Assembly: GCA_017961765.1 (NCBI GenBank) | Contig: JAGCWQ010000104.1 | Location: forward strand, 1 to 40,875 | Length of the DNA stretch: 40,875 nt | Origin: Paludibacteraceae bacterium | GTDB lineage: Bacteria; Bacteroidota; Bacteroidia; Bacteroidales; Paludibacteraceae | Direction: 5' to 3' | Shown: positions 27,101 through 35,800 of the stretch, in pieces | Layout: every line of letters starts with the position of its first letter | How positions within the stretch are numbered: position 1 is the first letter of the stretch | Notes under the pieces: generated by a model | Told to the model about the DNA's origin: nothing | What the model saw: the letters and a program-made list of their open reading frames with translations, nothing else | Databases searched by the model: none | Position numbers and translations under genes: made by a program

Positions 27101-27759
27101 CTTTCGTCGTTGTATCCGATAATGCCTGCTCCCTTGTCGGTGCAGTTGATTACGCCTTTACTGCTACAATTTGAAATAGAACCTCCGAAAGCAAGACCAC
27201 AGATGCCTCCAGTATATGAGTTCTTTTGTGGTTCTGACGTGTCGTCGATGCATCCATCAAAGTGGCAGTTTTGGATTTTTCCCTTTGTTTGGGCGCAAAA
27301 GGCTCCTATGTAATAGTTTTGGTATTTCTTTGTGTCGTGACCAATGTAGCAATCTTTGATGGTCAGGTTTTTTATGATGCCATTCTCTCCCAAATAATAG
27401 AATAGGGCGATGTTCCCTTCGTAGAAATCCGATGAGGAGGAATTTTTTATGTAAAGTCCCGATATGCTATGGTTGTTGCCATCGAGGCACGCATTGAGCG
27501 TGACGCCTTTATCCCAAGTTGCGAATGTCCCGCTGTTCAACTGGTAATTTTCGTCCAACACATTGTTGTTTAGGACAATGTCGGCAATGAGTTTTGCATC
27601 GGACGTTATTGTTTTTGAGGAACAATATTCATTCAGATCCTCGGCTGTGGCAATGAGGTAAGGGTCATCGGCAGTGCCGTTGCCTTCCATTGCGTGGGTT
27701 TGTGTAAGGTTCAAAAATAAGCAAGAACTCAATACAAAAGAAAAAACATGTCTCTTCAT
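24103..27759 (-). CDS. Large secreted GLUG/beta-helix repeat surface protein
   Basis: A 1218-residue exported protein. A signal peptide (about 1-23, ending THA) is followed by GNGTADDPYLIATAEDL, the usual entry to GLUG-type domains. Two similar halves each open with a DGNxHxISGL strand (about 140 and 720 residues from the N-terminus in broad terms) and a LGExxxxKNLTIxD turn. Many units of about 20-25 residues follow, of the kind GGIxGxxxxISNCYNTGxISG, predicted to stack as a right-handed beta-helix. The last 60 residues (IPLFNMNGSLIKML, GLEKGVYIL, KILV) resemble a short Por/T9SS-type C-terminal sorting domain. Such proteins are displayed adhesins or IgA-protease-related scaffolds; no peptidase motif is visible. 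The gene is monocistronic. Confidence 0.85.
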   Translation of the reverse strand: MKRHVFSFVLSSCLFLNLTQTHAMEGNGTADDPYLIATAEDLNEYCSSKTITSDAKLIADIVLNNNVLDENYQLNSGTFATWDKGVTLNACLDGNNHSISGLYIKNSSSSDFYEGNIALFYYLGENGIIKNLTIKDCYIGHDTKKYQNYYIGAFCAQTKGKIQNCHFDGCIDDTSEPQKNSYTGGICGLAFGGSISNCSSKGVINCTDKGAGIIGYNDERETLYIDHCTNYARIVAKYVAAGILAEKSYDNRVTISSCLNFGNIESLEDYAAGISAHANGIYDCVNEGSITGNYNQNVYGGMWTAGIASECDSIINCHNKGEVKAIKYVGGVCGHGGSIINCHNEGSVYASDEQAAGVCGSGSPKDSYNTGEVTASNQKAAGICIYGSPNYSYNTGKVTAKTFAAGIAINSTKTSGCFNTGDITAIDSFAAGIVAVENNNNSDEVYNCYNLGTVSSKKYLYGIAYDQDVKNCYNAGVLKGESDIEPLGSKDGRFYKVSDSYYNSDVCGKISNEEENAEYAITTEQLTDIRFMMARLDNKVWCMYEDQNAKIYYPQIKHFSGRIEAPAIKEIEFDELGFCKEHPMLYQPAPIVNGVAEISNGGQLFWYMEKVNYDLWNETDAILLKDIVIHKNMDDYDFFSFADISYADSAGYQMWRPLGGRDQYYRTFDGNGHTISGLICPGLNLNQKYSQELTYIYDHVGFVGTLGENAIVKNLTITDSYFSTPKDYHSLDYVGAIAGENSGRIQSCKVKNCQVKAIRTSDSHCAVGGVCGDNNAKIDSVDVISSTIYGAGGIAANNNDTITNCTFSGLVSGGTSAGIVANNTGYLFGCINYGAIHANHFGGVCYDNYGKIENCINASSEFSSTENGGSIIGGICTNLHGSRIKQYGEIINCGNIASYTQQDDNRCRFFGICVTSEGLIKGCYNTGDISSNGDAGGLVHENSGSISYSYNTGNISGKGNVGGIASKSLNMNASYATPHQLSKCINFGNISGSGDHVGGIAGSATDISNCCNLAEVSGNNYVGGIVGNITSNDLVFTSTTTSAKRVDSCYSVGRISGTGTFVGCIAGKVYSQRPMQCCYVNSDSCITNADENPDATNGVEYLTTSSMLGNEAQKNMTNLDFENIWYPIEGFFPLLWDDKTIEAMMHASIDEYNAEGDKLMCFSNNGTTYIVVPTETSIPLFNMNGSLIKMLHLQEGTNTINGLEKGVYILGNQKILVQ

Positions 27760-27785
27760 AAATAGGATGTATTTATAAATTCATA

Positions 27786-27830
27786 GGAGGGCTCTATGTG
27801 AATTTTGTAAGGTCGATTGCCGAACCCTCC
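27786..27830 (-). other. Leader hairpin of the GLUG surface protein gene
   Basis: On the minus strand GGAGGGTTC and GAGCCCTCC can pair over nine positions with one G-U, around a 27-base loop. It lies 26 bases before the start codon and could sequester part of the leader. Confidence 0.35.
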
Positions 27831-27860
27831 ATGAGGAGCAATCCAATCCATTAATTTTGA

Positions 27861-27868
27861 CAAAAATA
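27861..27868 (-). promoter_or_regulatory. -7 element for the GLUG surface protein gene
   Basis: TATTTTTG on the minus strand fits TAnnTTTG and implies a leader of about 95 nt. No TTTG lies at the -33 distance; an eight-C run (27887-27894) is found nearby and may be length-variable. Confidence 0.4.
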
Positions 27869-27933
27869 GTTCAAATAGATCAAATTACCCCCCCCATAAT
27901 ATGTTTTGCAACATGTTTTTGTGGAATTCCTAT

Positions 27934-28112
27934 TTGGAAGAGGATAGGTCGATTAAAGTTAAGGGACTTGTCTGAAGATTGTATGTACGGTTAGGCTGAA
28001 AGCCTTTCCTGCTACTAGTAACCGATTGCGCTATAGGTGCTCTCGGTTCGTATGGAGGCGGAGTGCAGACAGAAATTCTGCACATTCTCCCAAACGGTGG
28101 CTCCCAGCCAAA
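27934..28112 (+). repeat. Dispersed intergenic repeat, copy B
   Basis: Same orientation as the left unit of the 20.6-kb copy. It has AGGCTGAAAGCCT (itself a hairpin), CTACTAGTAACCGATTGC and GGTGCT, then GTGCAGA/TCTGCAC where the other copy has GAAAGAG/CTCTTTC, and CGGTGGCT. The hairpin position is kept while its sequence differs. The gap 27760-28158 otherwise holds only the upstream region of the GLUG gene. Confidence 0.7.
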
Positions 28113-28158
28113 TGATGGTCTTGAATGGATTTTGCAGCAAACGGGAAATTTCTTCCCT

Positions 28159-28647
28159 CTATTTCTCCCCACCTAGAAGTTCGTTCAGTTTCTTTTTCGC
28201 TTTTTTGCATTCGTGGCCATAGCTCCATGAAATTCCGAGGGCTCCAGCAAAAAGCATAAAGATGTTGAAGATTGGAAGGTATAAGGGGTAATTGTCCGTT
28301 TCTTCAAAAGTTCCTCCTAGGTTTCTGGCTAAGAATCCATGAAATACCACAAAACTGAACCAAACTATCATGAATATCTTTACATAATAAAGTAGGCCCA
28401 TTTTTATTTTTACCATTGTGCAGGTGCTGTTTCCTATAATCTCACCTGTTATGATGGGTAGGAATGAATTTCGGCTGGTTATGTGTCTGGATATTTTGAA
28501 CGAGTCTTGGGTCACTTCCCCCTTGAAAAATTTGTTGCTCGTGGGGTCGTCAGATGTCTTTTCTGCATCGTAATTTTCAAGAGTGTTCTCCCGTAGGATT
28601 TGGATGACTTTCTCTTTCGACTTGTATGTTTCGATTGTGAACTTCAT
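28159..28647 (-). CDS. Two-pass membrane protein of unknown function
   Basis: I do not recognise this 162-residue protein. An N-terminal soluble part (residues 1-82) with alternating charge is followed by two membrane helices at about 85-107 (LLYYVKIFMIVWFSFVVFHG) and 122-144, then a short basic tail (ECKKAKKKLNELLG). The N-terminal part (FKGEVTQDSFKISRHI, FLPIITGEI) looks like a small beta-barrel or PH-like fold. This layout of a cytoplasmic domain plus two helices is common in Bacteroidetes hypotheticals. It lies 69 bases after the DMP19 gene on the same strand and may be co-transcribed with it. Confidence 0.65.
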   Translation of the reverse strand: MKFTIETYKSKEKVIQILRENTLENYDAEKTSDDPTSNKFFKGEVTQDSFKISRHITSRNSFLPIITGEIIGNSTCTMVKIKMGLLYYVKIFMIVWFSFVVFHGFLARNLGGTFEETDNYPLYLPIFNIFMLFAGALGISWSYGHECKKAKKKLNELLGGEK

Positions 28648-28716
28648 ATCGTTGTGGTGGATGAGTTTAAAGATTGATTAATAAAACGCATGTTGCAGGG
28701 TGATGGCTGGTCGATG

Positions 28717-29133
28717 TTACTTGAATATCTCCTCTTTGTGCTTTTCGACAAAATCCTGTAGCAGGTCGCAAAGGGAAGGGGAGAGTCGTCCGTATGCTGC
28801 ATCCGTTTCTTCCCAATCGTCCTGTTCGCCCTCTTCCAACGCTTTGCTATAGTTTCGGACTATTTCGTCGTTCCCGATTGTGGCGAGGGCCTCTTTTAGT
28901 TCGATTGGGTCGATTCCCGGATAGTTGTCTTGGTATTGGCAGAATCCACCGTTTTGCATTTCGCTGTCGTACCAAAAGCAGAGGACGGCCATCTTCTGAG
29001 TTTCAGACAGAGAGGAGAGCTCCCTGTCGCTACAGCAAATCTCTTCGATGAATTTGTTCCAACGGACCTCTTTCTCGCTTAGGGTATAAGACTCGGTTTT
29101 GTCTTCCTTCTTCCAAAAGTTGAATAGAGACAT
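28717..29133 (-). CDS. DMP19 / DUF4375 family protein
   Basis: A 138-residue cytoplasmic protein. The core LCFWYDSEMQNGGFCQY (about 50-66) is the DMP19/DUF4375 signature of the form xxYxxExxNGGFxQ, followed by an acidic helix-rich part and a PSLCDLLQDFVEKHKEEIF tail. The Neisseria DMP19 protein is reported to mimic DNA and bind a nucleoid or regulatory protein, but the wider family has no settled role, and its appearance in Bacteroidetes as an isolated small gene is common. It is first of a possible pair with the membrane protein downstream. Confidence 0.8.
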   Translation of the reverse strand: MSLFNFWKKEDKTESYTLSEKEVRWNKFIEEICCSDRELSSLSETQKMAVLCFWYDSEMQNGGFCQYQDNYPGIDPIELKEALATIGNDEIVRNYSKALEEGEQDDWEETDAAYGRLSPSLCDLLQDFVEKHKEEIFK

Positions 29134-29539
29134 GATTGAAAATTTTTGTTAGTTGTTGCTCTACGAAATTCGACAATGAAGGGGCATTTGCCTCAAGGGT
29201 ATTGGTTCGCTACAAGTTTACCAAAATTTCAGTGGTTTGCCTATCTTATTTCAATTAGTCACAATTTGTTTGTTATTATTCTTATACGTTATTGAATCTT
29301 CATACCAATTAGTGAAGTCAAAGATAAACAATGTTCGCCAATCCCACAAAGCAAAAATCGTTTCGTCGGAATTGTGGCGAGGATTTCCACTAACTGCCTG
29401 CTACTATATTGTTTGATTTCCTTTCTTAAATATAGCAAATTGAAACCTAAAAATGGATGTTTTGTATTCGTTTTCTTTATCTTGACGCTATTTTTTGATA
29501 TTTTTGCTATGAATTTGTGCTTGTTCTATTAAAAAATGA
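29134..29539. other. Divergent intergenic region, DMP19 / asnA
   Basis: About 400 bases between divergent genes. Apart from the asnA promoter at its right edge I find no RNA gene, repeat or reading frame I would support. The DMP19 gene has no clear TAnnTTTG upstream. Confidence 0.5.
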
Positions 29540-29547
29540 TATATTTG
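29540..29547 (+). promoter_or_regulatory. -7 element of asnA
   Basis: TATATTTG fits TAnnTTTG exactly, 27 bases before the ATG. A TTTG at 29514-29517 lies 22 bases upstream, slightly farther than usual. Confidence 0.55.
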
Positions 29548-29574
29548 CGCATTAAAATTTAGAAAAATATAGCG

Positions 29575-30612
29575 ATGAGTCAATTGATAATTCCGAAGGG
29601 ATATAGACCCATTTTGGACGTTAAACAGACTGAATTGGGAATTAAAAAGATAAAGGACTTCTTCCAAGGAAGTTTGTCCGCTGAGTTGAGGTTGAGAAGG
29701 GTGACTGCCCCTCTTTTCGTCATGCAAGGAACGGGTATTAATGATGATTTGAATGGTGCGGAGCGTCCTGTCTCTTTCCCTATCAAGGATTTGGGCGACC
29801 GTCGCGCGGAGGTAGTCCACTCTTTGGCAAAGTGGAAACGTATGATGTTGGCCGACTATGGCATCGAGGCTGGCTATGGCCTTTATACGGATATGAACGC
29901 CATCCGTCCTGATGAGGAGATGGACAACTTGCATTCCCTCTATGTGGACCAATGGGATTGGGAACGCCACATCAACAAGGAGGACCGAACAATTGAATAT
30001 TTGAAGGATATCGTCTCCCGCATCTATTCCGTAATCTATCGTACGGAGTATGTGGTCTATGAGATGTTCCCTTCCATCAAGCCTTCTTTGCCAGAGAAAA
30101 TCACCTTCATCCATGCAGAGGAGTTGCGCCAACTCTATCCTAATTTGACTCCAAAGGAACGCGAAAACGAGATAGCTAAGAAATATAGAGCCGTATTCAT
30201 TATTGGTATCGGTGGACCGCTCGGCGACGGCAAGAAACATGACGGCCGTGCTCCAGACTACGACGACTGGACAACTCCGGGCGAGAACGGGTTGGCTGGC
30301 TTGAACGGCGACATCATCGTTTGGAACGAGGTGTTGGGCATGTCTTTTGAGCTCTCTTCCATGGGTATCCGTGTTGACAAGGAGGCTTTGTTGCGTCAGT
30401 TGGCCATGACAGGACAAGAGCAACGCAAGGAACTCTATTTCCACAAACGTCTCTTGGAAGGCTCTTTGCCACTCTCCATCGGTGGTGGTATCGGCCAGTC
30501 CCGTCTTTGCATGTTCTTCTTGAAGAAGGCTCATGTCGGCGAGATCCAAGCAAGCATTTGGCCAGATGATATGAGGAAGACTTGTGCCGAGAACAACATT
30601 CCATTGATTTAA
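29575..30612 (+). CDS. asnA: Aspartate-ammonia ligase (asparagine synthetase A)
   Basis: A 345-residue cytoplasmic enzyme that makes L-asparagine from aspartate, ammonia and ATP. It has the class II tRNA-synthetase-like fold. Diagnostic stretches are RLRRVTAPLFV near residue 40, GINDDLNGAERPV near 55, AVVHSLAKWKR-like EVVHSLAKWKR near 84, YTDMNAIRPDE near 105 and GGGIGQSRL (303-311), the adenylate-binding motif. Length is close to the 330 residues of E. coli AsnA. Start ATG lies 27 bases after a -7 element. A 353-codon frame on the opposite strand covers it but is a shadow. The gene is monocistronic and ends in a strong terminator. Confidence 0.95.
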   Translation: MSQLIIPKGYRPILDVKQTELGIKKIKDFFQGSLSAELRLRRVTAPLFVMQGTGINDDLNGAERPVSFPIKDLGDRRAEVVHSLAKWKRMMLADYGIEAGYGLYTDMNAIRPDEEMDNLHSLYVDQWDWERHINKEDRTIEYLKDIVSRIYSVIYRTEYVVYEMFPSIKPSLPEKITFIHAEELRQLYPNLTPKERENEIAKKYRAVFIIGIGGPLGDGKKHDGRAPDYDDWTTPGENGLAGLNGDIIVWNEVLGMSFELSSMGIRVDKEALLRQLAMTGQEQRKELYFHKRLLEGSLPLSIGGGIGQSRLCMFFLKKAHVGEIQASIWPDDMRKTCAENNIPLI

Positions 30613-30664
30613 TCGGATGGGGTAGCGAAAGACCTAACTTTGCTCCCAATCGTTTAATAATGCT

Positions 30665-30694
30665 AAAAGCCCGGTTTTCGCCGGGCTTTTTTTT
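30665..30694 (+). terminator. Terminator of asnA
   Basis: AAAAGCCCGG and CCGGGCTTTT are perfect arms around TTTTCG, followed by four more T. It is a textbook intrinsic terminator 52 bases past the stop codon. Confidence 0.95.
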
Positions 30695-30723
30695 GCTTGC
30701 TATTTAAGAAACTTGTAAGTTTG
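30692..30723 (+). promoter_or_regulatory. Promoter of the second S41 protease
   Basis: TTTG (30692-30695), 20 bases, then TAAGTTTG (30716-30723): a full consensus promoter. Its -33 box begins inside the T run of the asnA terminator. The leader of about 140 nt contains CAAGGC/GCCTTG and TGTCC/GGACG hairpins. Confidence 0.75.
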
Positions 30724-30872
30724 TATATGGGTTATCAAGGCAAGGTGGCCTTGGCCTAAGTTGTAGGCGGATTCCTAGACGGCTGTCCCGCTCTTTCGGA
30801 CGGTCTCTTCTTGTTCCTATTTTGGGAATTGGGAATTCCTTTTCGGATTTGTTGAATTAATATTGTGTACAG

Positions 30873-32462
30873 ATGAGGAAATTTTTATTGTTGGTCGCTT
30901 CTCTTTTAACGTTCGGCCTTTCCGCTTCGGCAGACAGTAACGAGGATTTGCAGAAGTTGACGCATGCGGTCTATTTTACGAGCCATTTCTATGTTGATTC
31001 GGTTAAGATAAGCAAGTTGGTGGACGATGCCATCGTGGGAATGTTGGAACAACTCGACCCGCATTCCACCTATATTCCAAAAGATGAGGTCAAGAAGATG
31101 AACGAACCGTTGGACGGTAGTTTCGACGGCATCGGCGTGCAGTTCCAGATGGTGGAAGATACCCTGCTTGTTGTGCAGACCATCAGTGGAGGTCCTTCCG
31201 AGAAGGTGGGAATCATGGCGGGCGACCGTATCGTCTTTGTCAACGACACGACGATTGCCGGTGTGAAGATGCAGAATACCGACATCATGCACAGACTTCG
31301 TGGACCGAAGGGTACGACCGTGAATGTGAAGGTGTTGCGCCGTGGCGTGAAGAACCTGATCGATTTCCGTATCGTGCGTGACAAAATTCCGATCTACAGC
31401 TTGGACGCTTCCTATATGGTGGATCAGAACATCGGATATATCAAGATTAACCGTTTCAGTGCGACGACGACCGAGGAGTTTAACGAGGCCTTCAAGAAGT
31501 TGAAGAATGCGGGTATGAAGTCGCTTATCCTCGACTTGCAAGGAAACGTTGGTGGTTATCTGACGGCGGCGGTCGATTTGGCCGACCACTTCTTGGAGAA
31601 CGGACGTATGATAACCTATACGGAGGGCAATGCCCAACAGCGTCTGACCTATGCGGCAACGTCGAAGGGCGGTTTCGAGACGGGTGATTTGGTGGTCTTG
31701 ATAGATGAGAACTCGGCATCGGCCAGTGAGATTGTCTCAGGTGCTTTGCAGGATTGGGATAGAGCTATGTTGGTGGGTCGTCGTTCCTTTGGTAAGGGAT
31801 TGGTGCAGAAACCACTAGAGTTGCCGGGTGGGGCGCAGATTCGTTTGACGATTGCCCGCTACTATACGCCGACAGGTCGTTGCATCCAACGTCCTTATAA
31901 GGAGGGTGCGAAGCAGTACCGTCGTGATCTGATCGAGCGTTACAACCATGGCGAGTTGATGCACGAAGACAGTATCGTCTTCCCTGACTCGCTCAAGTAT
32001 AAGACTTTGATGATGCGCAGAACAGTCTATGGCGGTGGCGCCATCATGCCGGATGTCTTTATCCCGTTGGATACGGCAAGATATACGGACTACCATCGTA
32101 ATTTGGTGGCGAAGGGAGCTATGAACAAGTTTGTCCTCAATTACGTTGAGGCCAACCGTAAGTCCATCAACAGCAAATATCCTCAATTCAAGACCTATAA
32201 GGAGAAGTTTGTCGTTACGGATGATATGTTGAAGAATTTGTCCGATTTGGGCGAGAAGGAGGATGTGAAGTTCAACGAGGAGGAGTTCAAACAATCGAAG
32301 GAGTTGCTCCGTTTGCAGGTCAAGGCGTTGATTGCACGTGACATCTGGAACACGAACGAGTATTATGAGATTATGAACTTGAATAACGATTCCTATCTGA
32401 AGGCAATCGAGTTGTTGAAAGATAAAGAGTTGTATAAAAAGAGTTTTGAAAAGAAACGATAA
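30873..32462 (+). CDS. S41 family C-terminal processing peptidase (CtpA/Prc-like), second copy
   Basis: A 529-residue exported serine protease. The signal peptide is MRKFLLLVASLLTFGLSASA. A PDZ domain covers about 85-170 (GIGVQFQMVEDTLLV, MAGDRIVFVNDTTI). The S41 core has S283 in NSASASE and K308 in FGKGLVQ, 25 apart as in Prc. The loop usually written LRGNPGG reads LQGNVGG (222-228). The region after about 400 is a helical, Lys/Glu-rich extension. It shares the overall plan with the protease at 10844-12523 but is clearly diverged, so the two probably have different substrates. It has its own promoter and terminator. Confidence 0.92.
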   Translation: MRKFLLLVASLLTFGLSASADSNEDLQKLTHAVYFTSHFYVDSVKISKLVDDAIVGMLEQLDPHSTYIPKDEVKKMNEPLDGSFDGIGVQFQMVEDTLLVVQTISGGPSEKVGIMAGDRIVFVNDTTIAGVKMQNTDIMHRLRGPKGTTVNVKVLRRGVKNLIDFRIVRDKIPIYSLDASYMVDQNIGYIKINRFSATTTEEFNEAFKKLKNAGMKSLILDLQGNVGGYLTAAVDLADHFLENGRMITYTEGNAQQRLTYAATSKGGFETGDLVVLIDENSASASEIVSGALQDWDRAMLVGRRSFGKGLVQKPLELPGGAQIRLTIARYYTPTGRCIQRPYKEGAKQYRRDLIERYNHGELMHEDSIVFPDSLKYKTLMMRRTVYGGGAIMPDVFIPLDTARYTDYHRNLVAKGAMNKFVLNYVEANRKSINSKYPQFKTYKEKFVVTDDMLKNLSDLGEKEDVKFNEEEFKQSKELLRLQVKALIARDIWNTNEYYEIMNLNNDSYLKAIELLKDKELYKKSFEKKR

Positions 32463-32511
32463 GAGGGTGGTTGGGCGCTCTGAGTAGCCCTATGCCCTAA
32501 TTGGTATTGTG

Positions 32512-32565
32512 AAATCACCGTTTCTCGTCTCTCGTAGAGAGTCGGGAAACGGTGATTTCTTTATT
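32512..32565 (+). terminator. Terminator of the second S41 protease
   Basis: GAAATCACCGTTTC (32512-32525) and GAAACGGTGATTTC (32547-32560) are perfect 14-base arms. An inner CTCTC-GTA-GAGAG extends the hairpin, and TTTATT follows. Confidence 0.85.
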
Positions 32566-32691
32566 GCTGTTTTGCTTGCATAATTGATTGTTTGTTAGTC
32601 GACTACTTGCCATCTTTTTGTTTGTTGAAGGACGGTTCTGCTACCGATATGTCTTGATTTTTCGATTTTTTTGAAAAAAATGTACGAGAGG

Positions 32692-32723
32692 TTTGGTAAA
32701 TATTGGAAAACTAACTACATTCG
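32692..32723 (+). promoter_or_regulatory. Promoter candidate for the giant surface protein
   Basis: TTTG, 20 bases, then TACATTCG, one mismatch from TAnnTTTG. Transcription would start near 32730, giving a leader of about 100 nt with ACAAG/CTTGT and GGTGA/TCACC hairpins before the ATG at 32829. Confidence 0.55.
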
Positions 32724-32828
32724 CACACGCATAATCATTATGATTTAAACAAGTTTTTCGCTTGTATCCTGAGACGTTATAGGTGAGATGAAATCACCCC
32801 TTTATTTGAATTTAATTCTAACGTAAAT

Positions 32829-35800
32829 ATGGTAAAAAGTGGATTTTTCCGAAGGTGTTATGCCTTAATGGTATTCGTTTTCTTTTCAATTTTTTACAGT
32901 TCAGCGGCCGAGTGGCTCTGTTTCACTGCTGAAACAGAAGGGGCTTTGCTATGGTGTAATAAATATGCAACAAAGTTGAATGTCCAGTATTCTCTGGATG
33001 GAACAGATTGGTATCCTATCCCAATGTCATCGGGAAATGGTGAATTTACTTCAAATGAAACACCACCTTCAGATGTTATTCGATTGGCAAAAGGAGAGAA
33101 GGTGTATGTCAAGGGATTATATGACGGGGCTACCTTTGATGGTCAAAATAATGTGGTTTTTGGAATGAAGGGGGATATTGCCGTTACGGGTAATGTGATG
33201 AGTTTGATTGATGGGGAAGGAAAGGCTACCGAGATTCCGACGGATTATTGTTTTTGTGCTCTGTTTAGGAGTTGCAGTGGGTTGACTAAAGCTCCAGAAT
33301 TACCTGCTATGGAACTGACGACAGGGTGCTATTTGGATATGTTTTATGGTTGTTCTAAATTAACGGAAGCACCAGCTTTGCCTGCTACGGAACTGCAATA
33401 TGATTGTTACCGATCTATGTTCCGAGATTGTAAGGCATTAAAGAAAGCTCCTGATTTGATGGCTTTTGAGATGGTGACTCGTTGTTATTATAGGATGTTT
33501 GATGGGTGTTCCAACTTGAATTATATTAAAGTGGGTACTCCCGATTTGAGAGATGGATCAGGTGATTGGCTGATAAGGGGACCAAGCGGCTCTGGTACAT
33601 TCATGCTTCCTTGTGGTAGTGTTTATACAGAAAGAGGAAATTCTGGTATTCCTGAAAATTTCACTATTGAGTACTTTGCTGTTGTTGTCTTTATGAATGG
33701 GGATAAAACAGAGTTGCAGCGAGATACGCTTGCTTGTGATGAGTTGCCTGTTTATAGGGGTAAGACACCTACCTTGAATGGAAAAACATCCATGGGTTGG
33801 GATAAGGAAATTGTCCCTACCTCCAATCCAGTTGAATACTATACGGCTATTTATGATCCAGACCTTCCAGAACATTGTCTCTGCTTCACGGCTGAGGAGG
33901 CTGGTTCTGAGATTTGGTATGAGAATGTAGATAATTCACCGAATGTGGAGTACACTACGGATGGTGGTTATCATTGGTATCCGTTGGTTGCGGGAGCCAA
34001 GGTGACGTTGCCGAAAGTGGGTGATAAGGTCTATTTTAGGGGAAATAATCCCAATGGATTCTCGAGGAATGCAAATGCAGGGGGAGACAAGTACACCTCT
34101 TTTAAGATGACGGGGCGTATAGCGGCAAGTGGTAGTGTGATGAGTTTAATAGATGGCACGGGTGAGGAGAAAAAAATATCAAATTCTTATTGCTTCCGAG
34201 ATTTATTCTCTGGTTGCGAATCCCTTGTGAAAGCTCCCGAATTGTCAGCAACCACATTGGGTTATGATTCTTATTATTGTATGTTTAAAGGGTGTACGAA
34301 CCTAACGGAAGCACCCGAATTGCCAGCAACCACATTGGATAATTGGTGTTATGAGAGCATGTTCGAAGGTTGTACGAGTCTGACAAAGGCTCCCGAATTG
34401 CCTGTGACTACTTTGACGGATGGTTGTTATAGTTCTATGTTCAAAGATTGTGCAAGTCTTACGGAAGCACCTGCTTTGCCAGCGACCACAATAGGTTCTA
34501 ATTGCTATAGCAATATGTTTGCTGGTTGTGTTAGTTTGACGAAAGCACCTGAATTGCCTGCCACCACTTTGGATTGGGATAGTTATATGAAGATGTTTCA
34601 GGGTTGCATCAGTTTGACGAAAGCACCCGAATTGCCAGCGACCACTTTGGGAAAGCAGTGTTACTCGGGTATGTTTGCTGGTTGTATCAATCTTATTGAG
34701 GCACCTGCTTTGCCGGCGACCGAGTTAACAGACCTTTGTTATGTTTCAATGTTCGATGGTTGTACTAGTCTGACGAAGGCTCCCGAATTATTAGCGACTA
34801 CGTGGGTTTATTCATGTTACTCTACGATGTTTCGGGGATGTACTAGCTTGAATTACATCAAAGTGGGGGTTTTGTCTTTGGATAACGATCTGGGTGCTAC
34901 AGACGATTGGGTCTTAGGTGTAAGTGGTCCGGGAATTTTTGAGTTCCCTTGCGGTAGCCGATACGACAAGCATGGCTCCTCTGAGGTGCCGAATCTGTTC
35001 AAGATCAAGGCCTCCCCAATCATCATCTTCCAGAACCCAGACGGAACGGAGTTGCAGCGTGACACCATCGATTGTGGAGAAACACCGGAATATAGGGGCA
35101 AAACGCCAACTTATGGCAAGAACCTCCAATTCAAGGGTTGGGATAAGGAACTCGATGTGATCAAAGAAGCGGATGTCTATTATTATACGGCAGTCTATGA
35201 AGAGATTATCCCAGACCTCCCTGTCAATTGCCTTTGCTTCACGGCCGAGGAGGATGGTGCTGAGGTTTGGTATGAAAACAAAGACAATACACCTGACGTG
35301 CAATACACTACGGATGGCGGTTATCATTGGTATCCGTTGGAGGCAAATGTCAAGGTGCTTTTGGCGAATAAGGGCGACAAGGTCTATGTCAGGGGAGACA
35401 ATCCGACAGGATTCTCGCATACGAATGAAAGTTATACATCCTTCAAAATGGAAGGGAATGTCGCTGCTTCTGGTAGTGTGATGAGTTTGATTGATAAGAA
35501 GGGTGATGTTACGGAAATACCGAATGCTAATTGTTTCCGTGCGTTATTCAACGGATGTGCCTCACTCACCCAAGCACCGGAGTTGCCAGCCACTACGCTG
35601 AAATCTAATTGCTATGCAAATATGTTCGGCGGATGTACGTCTCTTACCCAAGCTCCAGAGTTGCCAGCAACCGAGTTGGCCCATTCTTGTTACAATTATA
35701 TGTTCGTGGATTGTTCCAACTTGCAGGAAATGCCGGACTTGAAAGCCACGACAATGGTTCCTTATTGCTATTTCTGCATGTTCGTCAATTGTTCAAGTTT

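Noticed and set aside
27930-28172. 80-codon minus-strand frame through the dispersed repeat
   Set aside because: Composition is Arg/Pro/Ser-rich and unlike a protein family; the sequence is better explained as the non-coding repeat.
29488-30549. 353-codon minus-strand frame opposite asnA
   Set aside because: The plus-strand protein has every AsnA motif, a promoter and a terminator. The antisense translation matches nothing I know and is a codon-bias shadow.
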